A stretch of 64,000 bases of DNA from Gemmatimonadota bacterium (GTDB taxonomy: Bacteria > Gemmatimonadota > Gemmatimonadetes > Gemmatimonadales > Gemmatimonadaceae), in the NCBI GenBank assembly GCA_026387915.1, contig JAPLKS010000007.1:186001-250000 (forward strand), in the 5' to 3' direction. Position 1 is the stretch's first letter. Each line of letters starts with the position of its first letter. Both the position numbers and the translations under genes were made by a program. Shown here piece by piece: positions 16,189 to 24,813 of this stretch. A model generated the notes under the pieces. It did no database searches. It was not told the DNA's origin and saw only the letters and a program-made list of their open reading frames with translations.

Positions 16189-18645
16189 TCAGGCACTCGC
16201 GGTCTCCGCCTCCGTCTCCGACACCTCGGCAATGCTCCACTCATTCGCGCACTTGAGGCATTTCCGATACGTGCCACGGGTTTTGCTCGACTTGGCCTCA
16301 GCGCCCACGTTGCCGCATTCGGCACAGGTCTCCGACACCGGTTTATCCCAGCACACAAAGTCGCAGGTCGGATAGTTCTCGCAGCCATAGAACGCCTTGC
16401 CGCGCTTCTTCGAGCGGCGTGCGGCAATATCCCCGCCGTCCTTGGGACACTTCACGCCCGTGGGCATAGAACGTGTTCCACGGCACTTTGGGAAGGTGCT
16501 GCATCCAAGGAACTCACCGCTCCGTCCACGCCGCACGACCATCATCTTGGCGCAGAGCGGGCACGGGTGTTCGGTTAACACGGGAGGCTGCTTTTCACCC
16601 TTGAGCGGCCGCGTGTACTTGCAGGTCTTGGGATGATTTTCGCAGGCCACGAACGGCCCGAAGAAGCCACCCTTGGCCACGAGTTTGCCGCCGCAGGTCG
16701 GGCATTTTTCGTCCGCGAGTCCGGCCAGATCGTGCGCCTCGTGAATCAACCCTTCGTAATCCACCGCCGAGAGCGCCTTTTCAAAGGGCGCGTAGAACTC
16801 CTTGAGCACGCGCTGCCACGGCATCTCCCCTTCTTCCACCTTGTCGAGTTCGCGCTCCATCGAACGCGTGAAGTCGACATTGAACTCGTTGGGGAACTGC
16901 TTCACCATCACCTTCTCCACGCTCTCACCGAGTGGCGTGGGGAAGAAGCGGCGCTGTTCGAGTTCGGCGTAATGCCGCTCGGTGAGCGTCGAGATGATGC
17001 TCGCGTAAGTTGACGGGCGCCCAATGCCGAGGCGTTCGAGTTCTTTGACGAGCGACGCTTCGGAAAAACGCGGCGGCGGCTCGGTAAAGTGCTGTGTCGG
17101 CTTGACCTCGCGCACGGGCACATGCTCGCCCGGCTCGATGGCCGGCAATGCTTGTTCGTCTTCGAGCGCCTTGGACTCCCCTTCTTCGCGCGATTCCTTA
17201 TACAGCGAGAGAAAGCCCTGGAACTTGATCACCGAGCCCGTGGCGCGGAACAGATAGCGGAACACCTTGCCGGCAAAATCAAAATCCACCGTGGTCGTAT
17301 CGAACACGGCCGGCGCCATCTGGCTGGCCATAAAGCGCTGCCAAATGAGTTGATAGAGCTTGAACTGTTCCGGCGACAGATATTTCTGCACCGAGTCCGG
17401 CGTGCGCGCCGGATCGGTCGGACGAATGCCTTCGTGCGCGTCCTGCGCATTGGTATCGCCGGCGGCGCCGTACAGCATGGGCACCTTGGCTAGGAAAGCC
17501 TCGGCGTAGTTGAGTCGCAGGAAATCACGCGCCTGCGCCACTGCGCTCTCCGCGACGCGCGTGGAGTCGGTACGCATGTATGTAATGAGACCGACCGAAC
17601 CCTCAACCTTCCCGAGTTCGATGCCTTCGTACAGGTTCTGCGCCAACCGCATAGTGCGCTTGGAGCCAAAGCCAAGTTTCTTGGCGGCTTCCTGCTGCAG
17701 CGTGCTGGTCTTGAACGGCTCTGCCGGATTCTTGCGACGTTCGCGACGCTTGATATCCGTGACGTCAAAGAAGGTGCGCCCCGCGAGGTCGTCGAGAATC
17801 GCCTGTGCATGCGCACCGTCGGGAATCGTCGCCTTGAGACCGTCGAGATGGTGTAGCTTGGCCGTAAAGGGCTGGCCATCGTGCTCGAGCGCTGCGGCAA
17901 TGGTCCAATACTCCGTCGGACGAAATGCGCGAATGTCGCGCTCACGCTCCACGAGCAAGCGGAGCGCCACGGTCTGCACGCGACCCGCCGAAAGGCCCTT
18001 CTTAACCGTCTTCCAGAGCACCGGACTCGCCTTGTAGCCCACGAGACGGTCGAGCACGCGGCGCGCCTGCTGCGCATCTACTTTGCGCTGGTCAATGTCG
18101 CCCGCGCGTTCGATCGCGCGGTTGACGGCTTCCTTAGTGATTTCGTGAAAGAGCACGCGCTTGATCGGGGGCGCGGAACGTCCCTTAATTTGGCTCTGCA
18201 CATGCCACGCAATCGCCTCACCCTCGCGATCAGGGTCAGTGGCGATGAAGACAGCACGCGCGCTCTTAGCGGCAGACTTGAGTTCCGCGACCGTCTTTTC
18301 TTTTCCGGGGATGGTGACGTAGTCGGGCTCGAACCCCTGCTCCACGTCGATGCCGAGCGTCTTGGTGGGGAGGTCGCGAATGTGGCCGACCGTCGCCTTC
18401 ACCGAGTAGCTGGATCCCAGATACTTCCCGATCGTCTTCGCCTTGGCCGGCGACTCGACGATCACGAGCGCCTTGCCAGAGAGATTGACGTGTTCGGTTT
18501 CGTCCACCTCTTCGGCAGCAATGGCCGCGCTCGTCTTGCGACGGACGGTGGCCTTCTTCTTGGCGACCGTCTTGGCGACGGCCGTTTTTTTGGCGGCCGT
18601 TTTCTTTGTGGCCGTTTTGGCGGCGGCTTTCTTCTTTGTTGCCAT
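16189..18645 (-). CDS. topA: DNA topoisomerase I with basic N-terminal extension
   Basis: 818 residues from ATG 18645. After about 40 basic residues (ATKK, AAKKTA repeats) the Toprim domain begins with ALVIVESPAKAKTIGKYLG. The catalytic tyrosine is Tyr356 (TYMRTDSTR). The C-terminus carries three or four four-cysteine zinc ribbons (CPTCGG, CPLCAK, CPKDGG, CAECGN). It relaxes negative supercoils. The histone-like N-terminal tail is outside the normal enzyme and may add DNA contacts. It sits downstream of aroK on the same strand. Confidence 0.97.
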   Translation of the reverse strand: MATKKKAAAKTATKKTAAKKTAVAKTVAKKKATVRRKTSAAIAAEEVDETEHVNLSGKALVIVESPAKAKTIGKYLGSSYSVKATVGHIRDLPTKTLGIDVEQGFEPDYVTIPGKEKTVAELKSAAKSARAVFIATDPDREGEAIAWHVQSQIKGRSAPPIKRVLFHEITKEAVNRAIERAGDIDQRKVDAQQARRVLDRLVGYKASPVLWKTVKKGLSAGRVQTVALRLLVERERDIRAFRPTEYWTIAAALEHDGQPFTAKLHHLDGLKATIPDGAHAQAILDDLAGRTFFDVTDIKRRERRKNPAEPFKTSTLQQEAAKKLGFGSKRTMRLAQNLYEGIELGKVEGSVGLITYMRTDSTRVAESAVAQARDFLRLNYAEAFLAKVPMLYGAAGDTNAQDAHEGIRPTDPARTPDSVQKYLSPEQFKLYQLIWQRFMASQMAPAVFDTTTVDFDFAGKVFRYLFRATGSVIKFQGFLSLYKESREEGESKALEDEQALPAIEPGEHVPVREVKPTQHFTEPPPRFSEASLVKELERLGIGRPSTYASIISTLTERHYAELEQRRFFPTPLGESVEKVMVKQFPNEFNVDFTRSMERELDKVEEGEMPWQRVLKEFYAPFEKALSAVDYEGLIHEAHDLAGLADEKCPTCGGKLVAKGGFFGPFVACENHPKTCKYTRPLKGEKQPPVLTEHPCPLCAKMMVVRRGRSGEFLGCSTFPKCRGTRSMPTGVKCPKDGGDIAARRSKKRGKAFYGCENYPTCDFVCWDKPVSETCAECGNVGAEAKSSKTRGTYRKCLKCANEWSIAEVSETEAETASA

Positions 18646-18743
18646 TATCCCTCTGACACTCGCGGCCGGAAACGCCTGAATGGTCGCCCCGGCCTGCAAG
18701 ATAGGCTCTCTATAGTTGTGAATCCGTCCAACAACGGGCAATC

Positions 18744-19265
18744 CTAGTCCCTGTTCCCCGCCCCCGCAAGTTCAATTATCCTTACCGCCACGTCAGGTGG
18801 CACAAGCAAATCAGTGCTAAGTGTATGATTTGCTTGCAGATACAGTTGTTCCCGATCGGCCAATAACCACTGTAAGGCGGCCAAAGGTGCGGGGCCTGTC
18901 AATAACGGACGTGCAGCCGCCGCATCACCCATGCGGGACAGCGCCACCTCCGGCGAAACGCGCAGGTAGATGGTCGTGGCTGGCGGCCAAAGCAGCTCCA
19001 GATTGCCCGAGGACGTGATCCAACCACCCCCTGGGGCCAACACCATCGGCGGAGCGGCTTTCAGCTCCAGGGTGAGCACGCGCTCAAGCGCCCGAAAGTG
19101 CGCCTCTCCCTTCGCGGCGAAAATTTCCTGCACCGAGCTCCCTTCGCGGCGCTCGATCTCGGCGTCGAAGTCGAGAAAGGCGCAGCCAAGCGCGGCGGCC
19201 ACCAACGGACCCACGGTGCTTTTGCCCGACCCAGGGAGCCCGACAAGAATCAGGTGCCCCTGCAC
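18744..19265 (-). CDS. aroK: Shikimate kinase
   Basis: 173 residues from GTG 19265. P-loop GLPGSGKST (9-17), then FLDFDAEIE and the GGGW shikimate-binding glycine motif near 78-81, and RPLL in the lid. It phosphorylates shikimate in the chorismate pathway. It starts 3 bp after the aroC stop, so the two are co-transcribed. The association of aroK with pilQ resembles the pilMNOPQ-aroK order of other bacteria. Confidence 0.95.
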   Translation of the reverse strand: MQGHLILVGLPGSGKSTVGPLVAAALGCAFLDFDAEIERREGSSVQEIFAAKGEAHFRALERVLTLELKAAPPMVLAPGGGWITSSGNLELLWPPATTIYLRVSPEVALSRMGDAAAARPLLTGPAPLAALQWLLADREQLYLQANHTLSTDLLVPPDVAVRIIELAGAGNRD

Positions 19266-19268
19266 CGC

Positions 19269-20462
19269 TCAGTTCCCGAGCCGCTTGGCGATGTGCGCGA
19301 GGTATGCGTCGAGATTGCGTCGCAGTTCGGCGAGCGAGTCACCGCCGAACTTCTCGAGCATCGCGTCGGCGAGCACGATGGCCGTCATGGCTTCGGCAAT
19401 CACACCCATCGCGGGCACCGCGGTCACATCGCTGCGCTCCGCGGCGGCTTCCGCGGCGGCGCCAGTTTTTGTGTCGATGGTGCCAAGCGGACGCATCAAT
19501 GTGCTTATGGGCTTCATGGCCACGCGCAGCACGAGCGGCTCCCCGGTTGTCATGCCGCCTTCGAGTCCGCCGGCGCGATTGGTGCGCCGACGCACATTGC
19601 CAGTGCGCGTCTGCCCGGGCGCCATCTCGATTTCGTCATGCACTTCAGCGCCGGTACGACGCGCGGCCTCAAAGCCCATCCCCATCTCCACCCCCTTCAC
19701 GGCGGGGATAGACAGGATGGCAGCCCCTAGGCGCCCATCAAGCTTGCGATCCCAGCTCACGTGGCTCCCCAGCCCCACGGGGAGGCCATCCACAACCACC
19801 TCGCAGATGCCGCCGAGCGTGTTTCCTTCGCTCTTGGCAGCATCAATGCGGGCAATCATCTCGGCTTCGGCTTTTGGGTCGAGCGTCCGCAGCGGCGAGG
19901 CATCGGCCGCGGCGTTGATATCGGCGGGCATTTGAGCAGGGCGCACCGCGTCTACCCCACCGAGGTGTACAAGGTGCGACCCGATGCGCACGCCGAGTTC
20001 GGCGAGCAGGCCGCGCGCCACAGCACCAGCGGCGACGCGCGCCGTGGTCTCACGCGCTGAGGCGCGTTCGAGAATGTCGCGCGCGTCTTCGCGATCGTAC
20101 TTGAGGACACCCGTGAGGTCGGCATGCCCCGGCCGCACACGGGTGACCTGTCGCTTGCGCCCCTCGGCGTGATCTTCTTCGCGCGGCGCGGGATCCATAA
20201 TGGCTTCCCAGTTCTTCCAGTCGCGATTCCGAATGAGCATCGCAATGGGCGCGCCAATGGTTTCGCCGGCGCGCACGCCGGAGAGAAACTCAATCTGATC
20301 TTGTTCGATTTGCATGCGTCGACCGCGGCCATAGCCCTGCTGGCGGCGGGCGAGCTGGTGATTCACCTGCTCAGCGAGTAGCGGCAATCCAGCGGGTGCG
20401 CCCTCGACAATGGCGACGAGAGCGGGGCCGTGCGATTCACCGGCGGTCACAAAGCGGAACAC
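19269..20462 (-). CDS. aroC: Chorismate synthase
   Basis: 397 residues from GTG 20462, where family homology begins (RFVTAGESHGPAL). Further signatures are QGYGRGRRM, RPGHADLTG and RASARETTARVAAGA, and a central GGMTTGEP. It converts 5-enolpyruvylshikimate 3-phosphate to chorismate using reduced FMN. The frame extends upstream across a hairpin, but that part is not coding. Neighbour of aroK and just downstream of pilQ. Confidence 0.96.
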   Translation of the reverse strand: MFRFVTAGESHGPALVAIVEGAPAGLPLLAEQVNHQLARRQQGYGRGRRMQIEQDQIEFLSGVRAGETIGAPIAMLIRNRDWKNWEAIMDPAPREEDHAEGRKRQVTRVRPGHADLTGVLKYDREDARDILERASARETTARVAAGAVARGLLAELGVRIGSHLVHLGGVDAVRPAQMPADINAAADASPLRTLDPKAEAEMIARIDAAKSEGNTLGGICEVVVDGLPVGLGSHVSWDRKLDGRLGAAILSIPAVKGVEMGMGFEAARRTGAEVHDEIEMAPGQTRTGNVRRRTNRAGGLEGGMTTGEPLVLRVAMKPISTLMRPLGTIDTKTGAAAEAAAERSDVTAVPAMGVIAEAMTAIVLADAMLEKFGGDSLAELRRNLDAYLAHIAKRLGN

Positions 20463-20492
20463 GGCAGTTCGAGCGAGAGGGTGGGACAAACG

Positions 20493-20523
20493 CCAAGGGC
20501 TCGGCGGTTCGCCGAGCCCTTGG
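20493..20523 (-). terminator. Strong hairpin after pilQ
   Basis: A perfect 14-bp stem (ccaagggctcggcg paired with its complement, 3-base loop) between the pilQ stop and the aroC start. The tail on the minus strand is GCGTTTG, only weakly T-rich, so it may attenuate rather than end transcription into aroC. Confidence 0.7.
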
Positions 20524-20546
20524 AAGCTAATCAATCATGCGCCGAC

Positions 20547-22694
20547 TTAGTTCTGCGGCTTGCCCGGGCGCACCACTTCGCCGTCGTCGACGATGTGGGG
20601 CGTGATCAGAATGAGCAGATCCTGTTTGCGCTCCAGCTTATCGGTGGACGAGAACAGACGGCCGATGAGCGGCAGATCCATGAGAATCGGAATGCCGGTC
20701 TTGTTGAGCGTGACCTGCGTCTGCGTGAGTCCGCCGATGACGGCCGTTTCGCCGTCGCCGACCAACACCTGGTTGGTGCTGTTGCGCTTATTGGTGGACG
20801 GACCCGCCGATGTAATGGCGGAGATCGTTTCGTGGTTGGCGTACACGTCCAGTAGCACCTGCCGATTGGCGGTGACGTGCGGCGTGACCTTGAGTTCGAT
20901 ACCGATTTCGCGCGTCTGAATCTGCGGTGCCACCGAGGTGATCTGCCCAGCAGGCACGGGCGGCGTGAGGAGGAACGACAGGGTAGAACCCGCGAACAAC
21001 CGCGCTTCCTTGTTGTCGACCGTCGTGGTGCTCGGCTCGGCCTGCACATCGCTCAGCTGCACAGAGCTCAGTGCGTCGAGGAACGAGGTGAGGTTGAATC
21101 CGCCGAGCGCCATGTTGTAAATGAGCGATGTCGAGGCCGTTCCCTTGTAGGGACGGCTCGCGTTCGCGACCGCCGCAAAAGCATCGCCGGCGAGGTTCAC
21201 GCGATAGTCGCCGGCAACCGGCGCACCACTCGCGTCAAAGTGCTGCACCACGGAGTTGCTGAAGCCGTTGGCGCTGCCGAGGTCGTACGAGATGCCGAGC
21301 TGTTCGGTGCCCGTGCGATCGACGGCGATGATTTTTGCTTTGATAGAAACCTGTGGCGTGCGAACGTCGAGATCCTTGATGTAGCTCTCGATGTCCGCAA
21401 GGCGCTGCGCGGTTTCGGTGATGATAATGGTGTTGGTTTTTTCTTCGGAGGTCACGGCGCCACGCGTGGAGCAAGACGCCGAGGACCCACCGCCCGCGGC
21501 TGCACCCGCAGCAGCCTGCGCCGCCGCTGCCGCACCACCGGATCCGCCACCGCCGCATCCTGCGGTGAGCAGGCTACGAACTGTGGTGGCCATCGCGTCG
21601 GCCTTGGCGTAGTTCACCTGGATCACCTTGGTGAGCAACGGCTCCACTTTCTCGCGGTCAGCGAGATTGGTGTAGCTGTCCACGGTGATAATGCCCGTGG
21701 CGTCTTCGAGCGCGGCGAGCCCCTGCGACTGCAGGATCTGTCGCAGCGCGACATCCCACGGCTTGTCGATGATGTCGCCCGTAAAGATGCCGTCGACCTG
21801 CTTGCCGATGATGATCGTGCGATTACTGAACTTCGCGAACGCGGTGATCACGTCGCGAATGTTGGTTTCCTGATAGGAGACGGTGATGTGGGCTTCATCG
21901 CCCACTGCCGGCTCGGCTTTGTTTTGCGAGCGCGCTCCGACCTTCGTGGGGGCGGGACGCGGCTCTGCTTTGACGCGGACCGGTTCTGGATCCGGGTCCT
22001 GCACGACCGGCGCGGGAGCGAGTTCGACCCGCTTCGCCACGGGCGCAGGAGCGTCTGTTTTCTTGGCGACGGGCGCAGGAGCGTCTGCTTTCCTGGTGAC
22101 CGGCGCGGGAGCAACCTTTGTTGCGGCCGGAGCGGCCACGACCGGCGCCGGCTCGGTCACAACGGCTGGTGCCGCTACCACCGGAGCTACGACCGCGGGT
22201 GCCGCGGCAATCCCCGTAACGGAGGCCAGCGGCGCCTTGGGCTGCACTTTCCCACCGACGTGCCAGGCCGCGAAGCTCGCCGGTCCTACCACATTGACGG
22301 TCACATCCTTTTCGCCGCGCACCACGGTGTACTCACGCGTGGCGTCGAGATCGAGCACCACGCGCACCACGTCGGGCGAGCGCTGTGCATACCGAATGTT
22401 CATGATGCCACCGCGCGCGACCTTGTCGTAGGTGCGCGCCGAAATACCGAGCGTCGCCCCCTTGAGGTCCAGCACAATCCGGCGCGGATTCTCGAGCGTG
22501 AAGTCATTGACCTCCACGCTGCCGGCTACCGAGATCACCACCTGCGCCGCACCCGTGCCGGGCACGATACTGAGCGAGGTGACTTGGTTTGGTGCCGGTC
22601 GAACGCGCGCCGCGGCGTACGCAGGGCGCGCACCGGGCACGAGCGAAAGCAAAGTAGCCGCGGCGACGGCGGCCCGACTCCAGCGTCGCATCAT
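20547..22694 (-). CDS. pilQ: Type IV pilus secretin
   Basis: 715 residues with a signal peptide (cleavage after AYA near residue 28). Domains in order: AMIN at about 40-130, a proline/alanine/valine linker at about 140-260 with DAPAPVAKK-type repeats, the short STN/N0 and N1 domains (ITVSYQETNIRDVITAFAKFSNR), a Gly/Ala-rich insertion with two flanking cysteines (about 380-410), and the secretin barrel (VGDGETAVIGGLTQ, then PLIGRLF). It forms the outer-membrane channel for the pilus. Start overlaps the pilP stop (ATGA). Confidence 0.94.
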   Translation of the reverse strand: MMRRWSRAAVAAATLLSLVPGARPAYAAARVRPAPNQVTSLSIVPGTGAAQVVISVAGSVEVNDFTLENPRRIVLDLKGATLGISARTYDKVARGGIMNIRYAQRSPDVVRVVLDLDATREYTVVRGEKDVTVNVVGPASFAAWHVGGKVQPKAPLASVTGIAAAPAVVAPVVAAPAVVTEPAPVVAAPAATKVAPAPVTRKADAPAPVAKKTDAPAPVAKRVELAPAPVVQDPDPEPVRVKAEPRPAPTKVGARSQNKAEPAVGDEAHITVSYQETNIRDVITAFAKFSNRTIIIGKQVDGIFTGDIIDKPWDVALRQILQSQGLAALEDATGIITVDSYTNLADREKVEPLLTKVIQVNYAKADAMATTVRSLLTAGCGGGGSGGAAAAAQAAAGAAAGGGSSASCSTRGAVTSEEKTNTIIITETAQRLADIESYIKDLDVRTPQVSIKAKIIAVDRTGTEQLGISYDLGSANGFSNSVVQHFDASGAPVAGDYRVNLAGDAFAAVANASRPYKGTASTSLIYNMALGGFNLTSFLDALSSVQLSDVQAEPSTTTVDNKEARLFAGSTLSFLLTPPVPAGQITSVAPQIQTREIGIELKVTPHVTANRQVLLDVYANHETISAITSAGPSTNKRNSTNQVLVGDGETAVIGGLTQTQVTLNKTGIPILMDLPLIGRLFSSTDKLERKQDLLILITPHIVDDGEVVRPGKPQN

Positions 22695-23374
22695 GGAATT
22701 CTCCTTCCCGGCGCTCCGCCGGCTTTCCGCGACGTTCGGTTGAGCAGGAGGGTCTCCTGCCGACTAAAACCGAACTCGTCGATGTTCAACGTGATGCTTT
22801 CCTGACCGATCTTCGCCACTTTCATTCGGCCCAGGATATTTCCGGCTTTTACGCGATACGTCTCTCCGGACGTCGCGTCGAGCAACGACGCCACCGAGTT
22901 GCGCCCGGCGAGATCGTAAATGACTCCAATCAGTACCAGATCCGCCAGCAGTGGCCGGATTTCACTCGTCGCCAACAATGACATGAACGGATCACGCCGT
23001 CCGTCGTCGCTGTACGCGTACTCTTCGCGATAAAACGTCATCGGTGCTTTGCCAGTCTTGGGAGCCTCAGCACCTTTTGCTGCTGCGGCTTGCCCTGACC
23101 CAGGCGCGACATCAACACGCGGCTTGGCCGCACTCGGCGCACCAGCGGCGGCAGGAGCGGCCTTTGATTGTGGCGCAGACTGCGCGGCCGCGGCCGGCTG
23201 TTGCCTCTGCTCCGCCTTATCCGCGTTTTCAACGGCGCGCGACTGCGCGTTGGTTGCCGCTGCCGCTTTTTTTGCGGCGTCAATCGGTTTCTTAATAATC
23301 GGCGGCAGCTGAGCGGCCGCGTTCGCGCCGTACGCCACCACGAGCAAAAGGAGCAGAAGCAGGCGACGCATCAC
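22691..23374 (-). CDS. pilP: PilP-like pilus assembly protein
   Basis: 227 residues. Lys/Leu-rich signal sequence, then a low-complexity Ala/Lys linker (30-110) and a C-terminal beta domain of the PilP/GspC HR type: RRDPFMSLLA, then DLVLIGVIYD, YRVKAGNILGRMKVAKIG and a tail. It is a periplasmic connector between inner-membrane PilNO and the PilQ secretin. No lipobox cysteine, unlike proteobacterial PilP. Overlaps pilO and pilQ by 4 bp. Confidence 0.85.
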   Translation of the reverse strand: MMRRLLLLLLLVVAYGANAAAQLPPIIKKPIDAAKKAAAATNAQSRAVENADKAEQRQQPAAAAQSAPQSKAAPAAAGAPSAAKPRVDVAPGSGQAAAAKGAEAPKTGKAPMTFYREEYAYSDDGRRDPFMSLLATSEIRPLLADLVLIGVIYDLAGRNSVASLLDATSGETYRVKAGNILGRMKVAKIGQESITLNIDEFGFSRQETLLLNRTSRKAGGAPGRRIP

Positions 23375-24015
23375 TTGCCCTCCTCCTTCGCCACCGGACC
23401 CGCGGCATCGGGCTTGGGAGCTGGCTTCTTCTTCGGCGGCGCTGTGCGGACCACGTACGTTTGAATTTCAAATGCGGCGGTCAGCGGCTGTGTGCCAGCT
23501 GCGGCGCGCGGATTCGCCGCCGCCGAGAGATTGAGCGACAGGTTGATCGGCGCCACAATACGACTGAGCGATCCGACGTTGGTCAACACGTTGCCAATGT
23601 CGTGGAAGGTGCCGGTGATTCTCAGTTTGTAGCGGTACGTGTCGAACATCTCGCCTTCGATCAGCGGTTCCGGTTCGACCGCGGCAATATCGAGTTTCGC
23701 GCGACGCGCCGCCGTCGATACCTGCTCGAGAAGCGACGGCACTTCGTTCTGCACCGGCACGAGCGTGCGGATGAGATCGAGATTCTCTCGGTAGGCGGCC
23801 GCTTCGGCCTTGATCTGCGCGAGCGTACCCTTGGCGAGCTGGCTCTTGGCTTTCTGATTATTGAGGTCGAGCGTATCCACATGCGCGGCGAGCGTGTCGA
23901 GCTCGACCGATTTGGGATCGTACACGTAGTACCAGAACGCACCCGCTCCGGCAAACGCGATAATCGCCACGAGGACCATCAACTGGTCACGCTGGTTGGT
24001 CGGGAGCAAGGCCAT
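23371..24015 (-). CDS. pilO: PilO, inner-membrane pilus assembly protein
   Basis: 214 residues. One N-terminal membrane helix (about 13-30), a coiled-coil (35-75), then a ferredoxin-like periplasmic core (LVPVQNEVPSLLEQVSTAAR, YRYKLRITGTFHDIGNVLTNVG). The C-terminus ends with a Lys/Pro tail. It pairs with PilN and links PilM with PilP/Q. Confidence 0.9.
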   Translation of the reverse strand: MALLPTNQRDQLMVLVAIIAFAGAGAFWYYVYDPKSVELDTLAAHVDTLDLNNQKAKSQLAKGTLAQIKAEAAAYRENLDLIRTLVPVQNEVPSLLEQVSTAARRAKLDIAAVEPEPLIEGEMFDTYRYKLRITGTFHDIGNVLTNVGSLSRIVAPINLSLNLSAAANPRAAAGTQPLTAAFEIQTYVVRTAPPKKKPAPKPDAAGPVAKEEGK

Positions 24016-24017
24016 GG

Positions 24018-24773
24018 TTACCTCACCGCCACAGACAACGGCACGCGACGAATGGCCGCGGAGTCCGGTCGCTGCAACTGCATATCGAGCGTGAACTCCG
24101 TCGCTTCTTTATTGAACGGCTGCGCCATCACGGCCTCCGTCTTGGCCAGCGTGACACGCTCAATCCACGGCGACGCTTCGAGCTGCTTCATGAAGCGGGT
24201 GAGGGCCTGAATATCTACCGTCTGCCCCACAATACGGAACGACAGACGCGAGTTGGCCACGGCAGCGGAATCCGCTTCCTTGGCCATCTTGGATTTCTTT
24301 GCACCACCCGACAGCTGCGCCTCGGCTTCGACTTCGGCGCTGACGTTCGACACGGCGCTGGTTTGCGAGAGCGACTTGAGCCACGTGTAGGGCGGCAATG
24401 CGCGGCTCACTTCGTCCATGATGTGCGGCCACACATAGCGGGCGCCGTCAATCGCCTTGATGACCGCAATCTGCCGGACGATGGAATCGCGTGAGGCCTC
24501 GGCGGATGCCCGCTGAGAAATGACCGCAGAATAGCGCGCCGAGTCCTGGGTCGCCACGGCTTCGCGTTCCGTCAGCAAACCGGAGCGTCGCCCTTGGTAC
24601 GTCCACATCCCACCGACCGCGAGCACCGCGAGGACGACGCTGGCCACCGCCGAAATCAGGAATGGATCCCTGATGCGCGACGCGAGATCGCCAACAATCG
24701 CACGCATGTCCACGGAGGACGTGCGACTGCGCTTCGTCTTCCGCGCGCCGGGGAGAAGGTTGATTTCAATCAT
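24018..24773 (-). CDS. pilN: PilN, inner-membrane pilus assembly protein
   Basis: 251 residues. Begins MIEINLLPG, the PilN motif that docks in PilM. One membrane helix near 40-60, a coiled coil at 65-100, then the periplasmic ferredoxin-like domain. It contains a Lys-rich SGGAKKSKMAKE insertion that is unusual. Stop is 2 bp before pilO. Confidence 0.92.
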   Translation of the reverse strand: MIEINLLPGARKTKRSRTSSVDMRAIVGDLASRIRDPFLISAVASVVLAVLAVGGMWTYQGRRSGLLTEREAVATQDSARYSAVISQRASAEASRDSIVRQIAVIKAIDGARYVWPHIMDEVSRALPPYTWLKSLSQTSAVSNVSAEVEAEAQLSGGAKKSKMAKEADSAAVANSRLSFRIVGQTVDIQALTRFMKQLEASPWIERVTLAKTEAVMAQPFNKEATEFTLDMQLQRPDSAAIRRVPLSVAVR

Positions 24774-24813
24774 AGGCCGCGAGGGACCGGAGTTCCCACG
24801 AGTATATGCACGT

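Noticed and set aside
18646-18741. Promoter-like TATAGA/TTGTTG upstream of topA
   Set aside because: The spacer is only about 14 bp, too short for a normal promoter.
20877-22805. Plus-strand 642-residue open frame
   Set aside because: Antisense to pilQ and full of Arg/Gly; a shadow of a real gene.
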